Origin: Clarkia xantiana subsp. parviflora
Lineage: Eukaryota > Streptophyta > Magnoliopsida > Myrtales > Onagraceae
Assembly: GCA_036873135.1 (NCBI GenBank)
Contig: JAPTYO010000003.1
Span: 21,042,001 to 21,106,000, forward strand
Direction: 5' to 3'
DNA: 64,000 nucleotides
Below are positions 14,401 through 25,799 of this stretch, piece by piece; position 1 is the stretch's first letter; each line of letters begins with the position of its first letter. Position numbers and translations under genes: made by a program. The notes beneath the pieces are model-generated. The model saw nothing but the letters and a program-made list of their open reading frames with translations, searched no databases and was not told the origin of the DNA.

Positions 14401-15132
14401 TCTCAAATTAGGGTTCAATTACATATAATGGGCTAATATAGTAAGCCTTTCACCCTGAATTCTATACACGAAGCCTCAGTAATGGGCCAAAAAAAGGCCT
14501 ATGTAGAGTAAGAAGTCCATGGGCTTGCTATCGTTTCACTACGATGATAATTTTTACACAACAAAAAAACATTTTGTTATCATTTCATGCAATGGATTTG
14601 AATGTTGTGATCTTGATTTTTTCTTTTTAATGAATAGATTAATAATGGAAATTATAGTCCTGTTGTGAATGCACATAACACCAAACAATTTAGTATAATT
14701 AATAGGTCGACATGTAGACATCGGTTCTTCTCGTATGATGTTGATCTATGTTATGCTTTTTTTTTCTATATATTAAAAAAAAAAATCTCAAATACCATAA
14801 CACAATTGATTATTTTACAACATAGATATCGATATAAGAAAATTTGAAGTTTAAAATTAGTTTTAGACTTTATGAACTTAACTAATAGTCTCATTTAGAA
14901 TCAAGTTTTACGTGTATACAAATTGATACATGTATTAAGATCTTTCTGTACTTTGTACTAAGTAGAATAAATGTCTAACACGCAATAAAAATAACAGTCG
15001 AATAAATTATTAATTATTTTTTATAATATATATGTGACCAGCACTTGGGAGTTGGGTCACATCAATTAGCAAATTGTTTAACAATAACTGAAGCTTATTT
15101 CACAAACTTAATAATTGAATGAACAGAATTAT
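14401..15132. other. Intergenic, AT-rich
   Basis: Upstream region of RPL36 on its left side; nothing else recognisable. No ORF of conserved type and no obvious repeat. Confidence 0.5.
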
Positions 15133-15486
15133 TCAGTGAAGAATGACTGATTGATGAAGTTGACAGCCAAAAACAACTAAATTTGCACCCCCCTTAAGAT
15201 TCCACTTATCAAAAATTTCAAAAATTTCTGTGGTTGGTGAAAATGATGCACCATATGCGAGCACCTTCTCAGCTGATGGCGGAACACGCGCGGCCGTTGA
15301 CTTGCCGGTAGCGTCTTCCGATCCCATCTCCTTCCTCATTTTCCGTGCCTTCTCAGTCAAAATTTGGAGCGTGTTTGGTTCACTCTCTGGAAATCGAGCA
15401 GCAAGACGACGAAGGTGAGCCACTTCGATTTCTCCCAATTTAACTGGAAAATCTTCTAGATTTTTGTTGAAACTTGAAAGTGACAT
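15133..15486 (-). CDS. Hypothetical 117-residue protein
   Basis: An ATG-started open frame, antisense and divergent to the lipase leader. The first 100 residues look protein-like: charged, helix-prone (EVAHLRRLAARFPESEP, then TEKARKMRKEMGSED). The last 17 residues are hydrophobic and may simply be read-through into non-coding DNA, so the true gene could be spliced or a broken fragment. I do not recognise a family, and see no signal peptide or membrane span. It may share a bidirectional promoter with the lipase gene (about 100 bases between ATG and the probable lipase leader). Confidence 0.3.
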   Translation of the reverse strand: MSLSSFNKNLEDFPVKLGEIEVAHLRRLAARFPESEPNTLQILTEKARKMRKEMGSEDATGKSTAARVPPSAEKVLAYGASFSPTTEIFEIFDKWNLKGGANLVVFGCQLHQSVILH

Positions 15487-15947
15487 CTTCTCGCTTTCTT
15501 TCTGTTGATTCTTGCATGGAGGTGCCGATTCCCCGTCCGGAGGTCGGGCGGTAGCTTATTGCTGACCAGAAGAAACTCATAATCGAACCAGATCAGTTCC
15601 TCAATTTAGTCGCCATTTTTGTGTACAGTTCCACGATTGAGGTTTCTGGGAGCTTAGAGTGTTGAATTCTCATCTTGCTGTTCTTTCTCTGGATCGATAC
15701 GCATCATTCACGTTGTTCCAACATTGAATCACATTTCGGGTTATCCATACTATTTTCTGATTCTTTTTATAGAATTATTTCATATATTGGTGAGTACAGC
15801 TGAAACTTGAACTCTGTAAATCATTATCATCATTTAATCAGCACTGCATCTCCAATTCATCCCTAGAACTTGCCCTGAACTTCTGATTTGAGAATCTCAG
15901 TATATGGTTGGATTCTACTAAAAGAAGATTGATTGCCAAGCTTATCC
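15487..15947 (+). other. Probable promoter and 5' leader of lipase gene
   Basis: No coding sequence is supported. A donor-like GTGAGTAC at 15790 and an acceptor-like CTCAG ending near 15900 suggest an intron in the 5' UTR. Confidence 0.4.
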
Positions 15948-18900
15948 ATGTCATTAGTATGTGGCATTCCTCTCCTCGAATGTGTATACTGTCTAGCATG
16001 TGCTCGCTGGGCATGGAAGCGTTGCCTCCACACTGCAGGCCATGACAGTGAAACCTGGGGATTCGCTTCTGCTGAGGAATTCGAGCCTGTTCCTCGGTTA
16101 TGTCGATACATCCTCGCTGTTTATGAAGAAGACCTTCACAATCCCCTCTATGAACCCGAAGGAGGATATGGAATCAACCCAGATCGTTTAATCCGCAGAA
16201 AAACATACAAAGACACACAAGGCCGTGCCCCACCCTACATATTGTATCTTGACCATGAACACCGTGACATAATTCTTGCCTTTAGAGGTCTGAATTTAGC
16301 CAAGGAAAGTGACTATGCATGCCTGTTGGATAATAAGCTCGGAAAGAGGAAGTTTGATGGAGGATATGTGCACAATGGGCTGCTTAAGGCTGCTGTATGG
16401 GTGTTGGATGCAGAAACTGATGTTCTGAAGGAGTTACTGGAGAAGTACCCGAATTATACCTTAACTTTTGCAGGGCACTCCTTGGGTTCTGGAGTGGCTG
16501 CATTGTTGACGTTGGTGGTGGTGAACAATCTGGATATGTTGGGGAATATTGAACGGAAGCGGGTTAGAGGTTATGCTATTGCCCCTGCCCGGTGCATGTC
16601 GTTAAATTTGGCTGTCAGATATGCTGACGTCATCAATTCCGTTGTCCTCCAGGCAAGTTCATAAATATATTGAAACCTTTTGCAGTATATGTTCATATCA
16701 TGTCACTTTTCATTCATTGATCTATGAATATATGGTTTGTTGAAAACCTTGAGAAAGATGTTTTGTTATCACTAACTTGCTGTTACTAATACTCGAGCAA
16801 AGACAGATTGAGTAAGTGCATTTCTCGGTTTCACTTATCCGTATGGCATTGCCTGTTAGTTTAATGAACACTAATTATGCTTTTAGGCTTTTCCAGTTCC
16901 GATAGTTCTTGTGAACTAGATATTTAAATTGACAATGTGATGTTAGTGCCATCGATTGATTCTTAGGCAGTTAGTTATGTATGCTTAATCCAAGGCAATA
17001 TGATGATGTTAGAAAAACCAATCAGAATGTTTAAGTTTTTTTTTTTGTTTCTTTTGCGGGTTTTGAAGGAAAATAAGTTATTCATTGCCACAGAAAAGAT
17101 AAAACTTATGCATTATTCACGAATCACGGGAACTTGTGAAATGATAAATCTGGTCTCAGTTGTAGTTGATGTTCTCTTAACATCCCTGATCAGGAAATAT
17201 CATACTCACACTCTATTAGCAACTAACTTGGTTTGTCGAATCTGCAGCAGGATTTCTGGTCCTCTAAAGTCGTAATGCTAGGTTTTCTGATGTTACCATT
17301 TGCATAAGAAAGAAGGCATTTTGTGACTATAGCTTTATAAGATGTTTAAATCTTTTACTTACTATTATTCAGGACGACTTCCTACCTCGGACAGCAACAC
17401 CATTGGAAGACATTTTCAAGTCACTTTTCTGGTATAATTTTTTTATACATAACAAAAAACTATAATACTTTCTAGAGTTGGTTACGGCCTAAATCATAAA
17501 GAGTGACAGTCGTCTAACAAATAATCGCTTTTTTGTTTTTGTTTTGTTTTGGGAAGTTTGCCATGCCTTCTGTGTGCAAGGTGCTTGAGGGATACGTGTA
17601 TCCCAGAGGAGAAAATGATCAAGGACCCTAGGAGACTCTATGCACCCGGCCGCCTCTACCACATTGTTGAGAGAAAACCTTTCAGGTATTACTAATTTCA
17701 AAACCATCTCTAATCATGCCAATATCACATTATTTGTGTCAATGAAATGCTAAATTTGTGTTTTTCTGAAATAATAAGCGAAAACGGCTTTGAAAAGAAA
17801 CTCTTGACTTTGCTCCTGAATTGATTACATCAAAATTCAAACCCATAAGCATCTCCATAATATTATGTTATCCACATTGTGTACAAAGCATTTTTCTATC
17901 TGTTTCATATCAGATATAAGAATTTTCTTACATATACGAACTTTTTGTCTTCGGTTTCATAGAATGGGTAGATTTCCACCCGTGGTGAAGACGGCGGTGC
18001 CAGTGGACGGAAGATTCGAGCACATTGTTCTCTCTTGCAATGCCACCTCCGACCACGCCATCATATGGATAGAGAAGGAAGCGCAGAGGGCTATCGAAGT
18101 AATTTCATATCCACCTTCTTATGCTTCCTTTCTTCATATATCTTAGGGTTAAGAACCTAATCCCAGTCTCAAGTTTGCACCATGTTGATTTTAGGTATCC
18201 CATATTTAAATTTTTGCCAATAGGTGCCCCAGGTTTCACTTTCGTAGCTAATTGGTGTTTATGTTTCATTTTCGTTGCTTTTTGGTTTTCCTTCAGTTTT
18301 TTCTGTTAAATTTGACGGATTTGGGTATGAGTTCTCTTTAATCCATGTATATTTATGCCAATTAAGTTAAACTGAAATTCAATTTTGCATAAATTGTTCA
18401 ATTTCACAATATGTACACTAATTGACATAAGTTAAAGGGAAATAGAAGTGTCATTTTGTTCTTTTATCTTTTTTAAATGTTCTTGTTGTTGAATTTATAA
18501 AGTCATTGGACCTAAATCCATCAAACTGAACAGAAAAAACGGACGGAAAATAAAGAAGTAACGAAAATGAAACCTGAGACAGCTATTATCAACAATTTAA
18601 GCATGAGACACCTAAAAACAACATAGTGCAAACTTTTGACTGTGATAATGGTCTTAACCTTATTTATATCTTGTATCAACTCTTGAAATCAAATTTCTTC
18701 AGTTAATGCGCGAGAAAGATCAGATGATGGAGATCCCAGTAAAGCAGCGGATGGAGCGTCAACAGACTATCCAGAAAGAACACACAGAGGAGTACAAAGC
18801 TGCTATGAGAAGGGCGGTCACTTTGTCGGTCCCACACGCAATTTCACCTTCTCCTTACGGATCTTTCGATGAGCAGCAGCAACACGAAGAAGAAGAAGAG

Positions 18901-19044
18901 GAAGATTCAGGGGAGTTCTCCCAAAGTTCAGGTTCATCCTCAAGCAAGAAGAAGAGTTGGGGTGTATTGATCGAACGTCTCTTTGATAGAGACGAGTCGG
19001 GCCACATTACCTTGAAGAAGAAGAAGAATCAAAGCCACGAGTAA
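15948..19044 (+). CDS. Class 3 lipase with mono-/diacylglycerol lipase N-terminus
   Basis: Alpha/beta-hydrolase acting on glycerolipids (At3g14075-like). Exons: 15948-16652, 17373-17431, 17557-17685, 17963-18098 and 18703-19044; 456 residues. The start MSLVCGIPLLECVYC matches the conserved family start; the open frame extends five codons upstream only through a TTG. The nucleophile elbow is GHSLG at 176-180, so Ser178 is the expected catalytic serine; the oxyanion-side segment is AFRGLNLAKESDYA at 111-124. A cysteine-rich patch (exon 3), HIVLSCNATSDHAIIW near the probable catalytic histidine, and a charged Glu/Ser/Lys C-terminus follow. The N-terminus is hydrophobic and Cys-rich, suggesting membrane association. 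Intron 1 begins GCAAGT, not GT, and intron 4 contains a MITE. Confidence 0.92.
18146..18660. mobile_element. MULE-like MITE in lipase intron 4
   Basis: A 515-bp inverted-repeat element, colinear with the copy at 10959-11470. The left end is GGGTTAAGAACCTAAT and the right end TGGTCTTAACCT. It fills most of the 604-bp intron. The flanks share TATATCTT but not at matching distances, so the target duplication is degraded or absent. Confidence 0.8.
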
Positions 19045-19105
19045 GTAGGTTTCATCGTCGATTTATTGGTTCGTCTTATTATTTTCGGATGAAATGCTGA
19101 TTTTT

Positions 19106-19600
19106 GCATTGTTGTGATTATTATTATTACCTGATGCTCTGGTAGTTTTCTTTTTGTTTACACTGTTTATGGAGAAGTGGACTGAGATATAGCTATATAA
19201 TGCAGTATTGTTGTAAATTCAGTAATAAGTGATCCCCTGCATTCTTTCAGTAGTGGAGAAAGGAGATGATTAAGGTTGCAACAGCAAAAAGTTCAAAAAT
19301 TGCTCTTTTTTACTGTGTTACATAAAAAGGAAAGGGACAGAGGATGAGTTTTGCATTGTTGTGATTATTATTATTATTAATTTGCTATTTGCAATATACA
19401 GTTTGTATCCATGAATAATGTTTTTATATGGAGAAGTGGACTGAGGTATAGCTATATAATGCAGTATTGTTGTAAATTCAGTAATAAGTGATCCCTTGCA
19501 TTCTTTCAGTAGTGGAGAAAGGAGATGATTAAGGTTGCAACAACAAAAGGTTCAAAAATGACTCTTTTTAGTTTTTTACTATGTTACAAAGGAAATAGAG
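19106..19600. repeat. Tandem duplication of lipase 3' flank
   Basis: Two copies with a period of about 246 bases (TGCATTGTTGTGATTATT at 19106 and 19352). They share GGAGAAGTGGACTGAG and ATAGCTATATAATGCAGTAT with few differences, so the duplication is fairly recent. It probably covers the 3' UTR. Confidence 0.88.
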
Positions 19601-20590
19601 AAGATAATGATTCTGTTATTTCTGTTTGTTCCTTTTTTTTTTTTTGTCAGCTTTGCTTCAGAGAATGTTACTGCAGCTTCCATCATTGTGCTGGTTTTAG
19701 CATGGTATATGTTTGTCTTTGTAATATTCAAAAAGAAAAGTTAATTGTATACTTGATTACTCATATTATATTTTCCAATATTAACTTTTTGCTGGAACTT
19801 TTACATAAATTTTAAAATGTTAATACTTGATCGAAAAGTGAGTGGCAGATACAAGACTGATGTGTCATTTATTGTTTTTGTTCATCTTGAAATATTAAAA
19901 AAAAATCGGCTACTCAAACTTTTTATTTTCGAGTAAATTGCTACATCCGTTGCTCAAATTTAAGAACGGATATCGGAATTTTCAATTTTCTTGCAAATTA
20001 CTACATCTGTTATAATTTCCGTCAAATTGACATATAATTAGCATGCTTACTTGGCTTCTTTTGAAGTGTATCCAATGGTTTTTGTAATAAATTGAAGAAT
20101 TGCAGAGAAATAGTTTCAATTAGATACTCAATTAGACATTTCCTAATTTTAATAGTGCATTTCATTTGAGCGTCTAATTGAATGTATTTTGTTACAATTT
20201 TTCAATTTCTTAAAGAAACCATCTTATTTACACATTAAAAGACCACATGTTGTTCTGTTTTTGTCCAATTTGATTAAATTATAACAAATGAATCAATTTA
20301 GTCGGAAACTGAAAATTTAAATAGTCAATTTTAAAAAATTAATCTTCAAATAACAACAATTTATAATTGAGTTTACATTTGGTAATAATTCGGTTATTAT
20401 CAATTAATTAATTAAAAATAGAAATAGAAACTTTACCAAAATTCCAAGTAGTGAGTGATGATCGACCACGCATGCGTGTGCCTTCAAATCCCACAACCCA
20501 ATGCATCTGTCTTGTTTTCTTTTCCTTCATTCCTCTGTTTCTTAACACTCTTTCTGTCTCTTCCAAAATGTCCACTTATAATAATAGTGT
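19601..20590. other. Intergenic with old repeat remains
   Basis: No gene supported. Bases about 19900-20400 contain phrases (GCTACATCCG, ACTACATCTG, TTTCCGTCAAATTGAC) related to the repeats at 1-129 and 45340-45498. The final 150 bases are promoter of the next gene. Confidence 0.45.
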
Positions 20591-20600
20591 AGTATATATA
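20591..20600 (+). promoter_or_regulatory. TATA box of HIPP gene
   Basis: AGTATATATA about 105 bases before the ATG, followed by a pyrimidine-rich leader, is well placed for a core promoter. Confidence 0.6.
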
Positions 20601-20700
20601 ACAGACTGAGCTCTTTGCTGCTGCTCATTAGCCTTCACTTACTACTTCATTACTATCTTCACAAATTATCTTCACAAACCATTTGAGTAAACCAAGCACT

Positions 20701-20931
20701 ATGTCTGTGAGTTTTCCTCTTTCTTTTCATAATCAACTCATTCAAATGATTTCAAGTGTTAAGTAGTCTTGTGATTGTAATGTTTCAAACCCGAATGACT
20801 GTACTTACTATCAATTGAACTGAGTCTGTTATCCTTATTTGGACCAGAAAATAAGAAATTTCAATTGAGTTTGAGTAGTACAGTTCTTACATTACTTTTT
20901 TTTATTCGATATGAGGTGATGATTTATAGTG

Positions 20932-20969
<38 letters not shown>

Positions 20970-22227
20970 CTTTATAGCTAATAGGTGAGTGCATAATATA
21001 ATGTGTTTTGCAGATTATGGTGGAAGTTAGAGTGCCCAACTTGGACTGTGAGGGTTGTGCTTCCAAGCTAAAGAAAGCTCTCTACAAGCTCAAAGGTACC
21101 CAAAATTGTCTATATAGTATTATATTAGTCTCTTCAAGTTATAGTATAGTCTTCAATATTTTTAAGGGCTTCCATTCAGAAGGCAGTATATGTCGTCTGT
21201 AATGGTTAAGTCCTCACTAATTCTAGTATTGTACATCTAAAAACAGTCTCATCTATAAGTTATGTTGCTAATTGTTGTCTAGATTTAAAATGTTAATATT
21301 CAGTGTCTCAACTATTCAGATTTGTTTATTTTCACTTTTTTGACTGATTTTAGCGTTTTTAGTAACAAAAACATGTTTTCCACTTTTTCAAAATATCAGA
21401 TTTGTTATTATTCATGCTTAAAACATGTTGATTTTAGGCTTATTTGATGCTTAAAAAACATGTTTTTGTTCACAAAAGAATTGAAATCAACCAAATATCA
21501 ACATTTTAAAACTGATAGTCGTGATACCAAATATCATCGGATTAAGAGAAAAAGTGCTATCTGATAGTTGGAACACCGTATATCAACGTATTAAGAGAAA
21601 AAAAGTGCAATCTGATAGTTGTGATACCGAATATCAACATTTTAAATTTGTAACAACGATTAGCAAAATGACATGTAGACTGTTTTAGGTTTTTAACCAT
21701 TAATTCTATATACTATTTCTAAAGGTTTTTAACCATTAATTCTATATACTATTTCTAAGCACTCTATATACATAAACTCCGTCTATACAACTGAAAATAC
21801 CGTTTTTAGACGTTTTTTTCGTCGGCAAAAATAATTATTTTCCGACAAAACTACAATTTCGTTACTAAAGCATGCATGAATTGATAAATTAACAGGAGTA
21901 GAAGAGGTGGAAGTGGAGATGGAGATCCAAAAAGTAACTGTAAGAGGCTATGGATTGTGCTTAGAAGAGAAGAAAGTGCTTAAAGCCATTAAAAGAGCTG
22001 GAAAAGCAGCAGAGCCATGGCCTTTCCCTTCCTCATTGTCCCATTTCGCCTCATTTTATCAGTATCCCAAACACATCATCAACCATTACTACGACACTCA
22101 CCGGATCTCGACCGGAATCCACACCTTCTTCCACACCCCTGCGGTTTATTCGGTTGCCGTGGCGTCCGATGAAGCTTTTGCGTCGCTTTTTAGTGACGAT
22201 AACCCGAATGCTTGCTCCATTATGTAA
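20701..22227 (+). CDS. Heavy-metal-associated isoprenylated plant protein (HIPP)
   Basis: Metallochaperone-like protein with one HMA domain and a lipid anchor. Exons: 20701-20706 (only ATG TCT), 21014-21095 and 21896-22227; 139 residues. The HMA fold spans about residues 4-70 with the metal site LDCEGC (Cys14 and Cys17). The protein ends CSIM, a CaaX box (Cys136) for farnesylation. Between them is a linker with aromatic and histidine residues. Family members bind Cu, Zn or Cd, and some act at membranes or plasmodesmata; the specific metal cannot be read here. The two-codon first exon is typical of this family. Intron 1 has a 36-T run and intron 2 hosts a MITE. Confidence 0.93.
20934..20969. 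repeat. 36-base T run in HIPP intron 1
   Basis: An uninterrupted T tract lies about 45 bases before the intron 1 acceptor. Its length is probably polymorphic and could be affected by assembly. Confidence 0.85.
21203..21760. mobile_element. Degraded MULE-like MITE in HIPP intron 2
   Basis: An element of about 497 bp (21203-21699) shares its interior with the copies at 48550 and 58041: ATGTTGCTAATTGTTGTCT, AATATTCAGTGTCTCAACTA and ACGATTAGCAA. Its right end GGTTTTTAACCA is followed by a direct duplication of about 36-41 bases (21688-21760). An internal segment containing CTGATAGTTG is also repeated three times. No clean target duplication is visible. Confidence 0.7.
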
Positions 22228-24762
22228 TCAACAATGGCCGACTCAATTCATAGGATGCAGATCACCTGCCCTGCTTTTCTTACTCTAGATTGTGTTTTAC
22301 TGTTGTGATTTTGACACATGTTGTTATATTTAAGATTTTCATTTTAGGGTTGACCAATTCTAATAGGTTTTTAGAAAGAAAAAAAAATTAATTACAATAA
22401 GTACATGTGTCAAGATCATAACGGTGATGCACAATCAGAAGTAGGAAGTGTGGGTCAGTTGATCTGGATCTCAATTCATATATGTTGTATCTTGTTTTAG
22501 ATATTGTTGAAGTATAAAAAAGTCCCGCTTGAATTAGGATTTTGGGACGAGTTTGGGCTAGTCTGAAATTTAAATAAAAATATGAAAAAATACCACAAAT
22601 AAAAAAAATAAAAAATCAAACATCACAAAATTGTAAAAACACTATTTCAAATGTGTACTATATATGAATCATTTCAAATTCATTCAAGTTTATAATATAT
22701 ATATAAAAAAAAAACTAAAGTCAGGACGGGCACAGACATTTTAAGATTTTAAGAAGAAAAAAAACAGAGTTGGACCTAGAGGAAAAGTCTCGCATGACCA
22801 GACTCAAAAACTTTGGGCCGTGTTCGTTTAAACTTCTCGAGGATTTTTATCTTTGCCCTACATTTACACTATGGGCTAATAATATTCAGGACGGTGATAT
22901 ACATTCCGACTGTACTTAACCGACACAGTCCGAATGTGAGGAGATGGCAGGTGATGTAATTTTATCAACTTTTTGGGGTAAATAACCAGCCTTTCATGGT
23001 CGGAATTTCTCGGAGCATAGGTGTCGGATCATTAATTCCGTAATATTCATGTTCCAAACTCCAACTATACCATGTGGTAACAGTACTATATTCACGTTAT
23101 TAATATTACTACTAATAAATTTATAAAAGATGCGTTTTTCTTACAATTTGCAAATCAAAACAACTATTTATTTCACAAGATTAGAAGAAAAAAACCTATA
23201 TATAATATATATTTTGTTTTTGCCAACATATATATTAGATCTCTTTTTGGTAAGAAAAAAAAGGAATGATGTGACTCTGTCGCTACGTAATGTTCGAATT
23301 CTCTTATTTATTTACAAGTATATTACATTTGCACATGCATTGGTCTTCCACAAACGCAACGCACTAGCAGTTTAATATAATTAAGATGTCAGTCCATTAA
23401 AGTCAGAATCTTATTTTTCCCAAAGGAAGTAAATTTTAATCAGGTCACCTGAATTGAGGAATTCAAACTAAATGGTATACAATTCAACATTTTTAACCGT
23501 TAAACCACCACAATCTCTCTTATTAAATTTTCAACTAGAAGCCGCCATTGTCATTTTCAACTATCAATTTTTGACTCTCTACCCATTCATTTGCGTTGTT
23601 TACAGAAATAGGAATAAAAACTAAATCTGTGTATAATTCCGATTTCATAACACATTTTTCTTTCGAAATTATTTCGTAACACATTCATCGGTTTGCTACT
23701 GAATTCAAAGTCGGTTTGACTAAGTAATAATAATTTAAGTTGCGATCTGAGTTCGAATTCAACTAAAAATACCATTTTATAAGATTTTGGTTTTAACAAT
23801 CCTAATTCTAAATTGTGTGAGAAAAAAATTGAAAGTAGTATAACTAAGTATGTTATAAAATATTATACTTTAATAATATTATAATTATAAATAAGAAAAA
23901 GAATGATGACATTCAAAGTCAACTTTTTAAAAGTCCAATTAATGAATGTTCAAAACAGATTAATAATAAATCGAGAAAAAAATATACCCTAGCATCTATG
24001 TAACGTGTATATACTATATCCCTTTCCTTCACAATGTGGTGAGCGGGGTATACCGCCGCGCTACCGGAGTAATCCTCATAAATCAAACCAAAAATATATA
24101 ATAGAATTATATAGAAAAGTGTGATGCGTTTATTAGGGTCGGAAAAAAACTGGTCCGATCGAACCGGTCTAAACTAATCAGAAATCAAACGGTTTAAAAT
24201 TGGTTCAATCTGAACCGGTCCAAACATATTAATTAAGTTTATAATGTGTGAGTCAGTATTAAGAACCGTTAGTATATTTATGTAGAATCGAAATTTTACT
24301 GAATCGGAATTGATTTTAGATTAGTTTTTTTTAAAAAAAAAATTAGTGTAAATATTCATTAAAAAAAATTCTGAATCTGAACTATTTTTAGCAAAATAGT
24401 TCAAAACCAATCCAAAATCGGCAAATAGATTTCTATAATATTCCGGATTGGATCAGACCGGTTTCAAATCAATTCCTAACATTTATGTAATGTCGTGAAT
24501 GCTTTTTATTTTGCAATCAATAACTGTAAGATTTCAGTCGCGTCCTGAAATAAATATATTTATAATCTGCATTTTTTTTCTTTACAATTTAATTTCGTGC
24601 AAATGTAAATTTATATGTACCTTGATGACACCTAGAATATCCGCGCATGAAATTTTAAAAAGAAAAAGTGAGTAGTGACGCCATTTGGATCTCATACACC
24701 CAGTCCACCTAACAGTAACACTTCCTTTTTTCAGCCTCACAAAATGATGCTCATGTCTTCTG
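22228..24762. other. Intergenic between two HMA genes
   Basis: No gene supported. AT-rich throughout. Bases about 24130-24470 are rich in CCGGT/ACCGG and AACCGGTC phrases, resembling the region 44000-44330, and are probably repeat-derived. Confidence 0.45.
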
Positions 24763-24775
24763 TATATATATATAA
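24763..24775 (+). promoter_or_regulatory. TATA box of HMA-like gene
   Basis: TATATATATATAAAC about 120-130 bases before the ATG at 24896, ahead of a CT-rich leader. Confidence 0.55.
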
Positions 24776-24895
24776 ACAAAATCTGAGTTATTAATAACAA
24801 CTAATAAGGGTCCACTTTCTTCAAACCAGTAAACTAAACCCTCTCTTCTCACCTTATTCACATCACCAAATCAGCTTCTCCGATCAGATCCATTC

Positions 24896-25384
24896 ATGGC
24901 CGCTCAGGTACCGTACTGTAATACCTCTTTCTCTCTGTCTTCTCAAGCTAATCTGTATATATATACTGATCGATCTCGCCGTACAGCAAAAGGTCGTGCT
25001 CAAGGTCCTGACGATGACCGACGACAAGACGAAGCAGAAGGCGATCGAAGCAGCTGCAGATATTTACGGTAATCGATCGATTAGTTAATTAACGAATTTC
25101 GATTGGATTTGATTTTGATCTGAATACGAATCGGATTGATGGAAGGTGTGGATTCGATCGCGGCGGATGTGAAGGATCAGAAGCTGACGGTGATCGGAGT
25201 GATGGACACGGTGGCGGTGGTGAAGAAGCTGAAGAAGGTAGGCAAGGTGGATATCATATCGGTGGGGCCCGCCAAGGAGGAGAAGAAGGAGGAGAAGAAG
25301 GAAGAGAAGAAAGAGGAGAAAAAGGAAGAGAAGAAGGAAGAAAAGAAAGCGGATGCTCCTGCTCCGGCTGCAGATAAGAAATGA
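24896..25384 (+). CDS. HMA-fold protein lacking the CxxC metal site
   Basis: Small HMA-superfamily protein (HPP type). Exons: 24896-24907, 24987-25068 and 25146-25384; 110 residues. The fold is recognisable (QQKVVLKVLTM, then DVKDQKLTVIGVMD), with splice positions and phases matching the preceding HIPP gene. Where CxxC should be it reads MTDDKTK, so canonical metal binding is unlikely. After residue 75 comes a run of repeated EEKK units, then an Ala/Pro tail ending ADKK with no CaaX box. In plants such proteins include stress-responsive and pathogen-effector-targeted members; no specific role can be inferred. The shared gene structure suggests an ancient relation to its neighbour. Confidence 0.9.
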
Positions 25385-25799
25385 TTAATTTCTCATTTAC
25401 CTCCTCCACAATTTTGATTTTCTCGTATAGGTAATGATAATTAATTAAATAAGTTAAATCGAGCGGATTATTTATAATCGATTTATTTATAATATATAGG
25501 AAGACGATAGTTTTTTGTTCTTCTAATAATGGTATCCAAATTACGCATGCATCATTGCTGGAATGGAATGCTCAAAGGTGGCTGATATCGTCAGCAATGA
25601 AAGACGACATTTTATACCCTCTAACAAGTAGTTCAACTAATTAATTTATTGCAATGTTAAATATAGTTATAATAAAAGATTTATCTAGCACCAAACTTTT
25701 ATGGTTTGGAATTTGGACAACTTTCTAGCTAGTTTTTTTTTTTTTTTTTACAAATATTTGTTTTTTACTTAATGTTCGATTTCTCATATTTATGGTTTA
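25385..25799. other. 3' flank of HMA-like gene
   Basis: AT-rich; the first 150 bases are likely 3' UTR. Nothing else seen. Confidence 0.45.

Noticed and set aside
15933..15947. Lipase start five codons upstream
   Set aside because: The upstream codon is TTG; the first ATG at 15948 matches the conserved MS-V-CG-PLLECVYC start.
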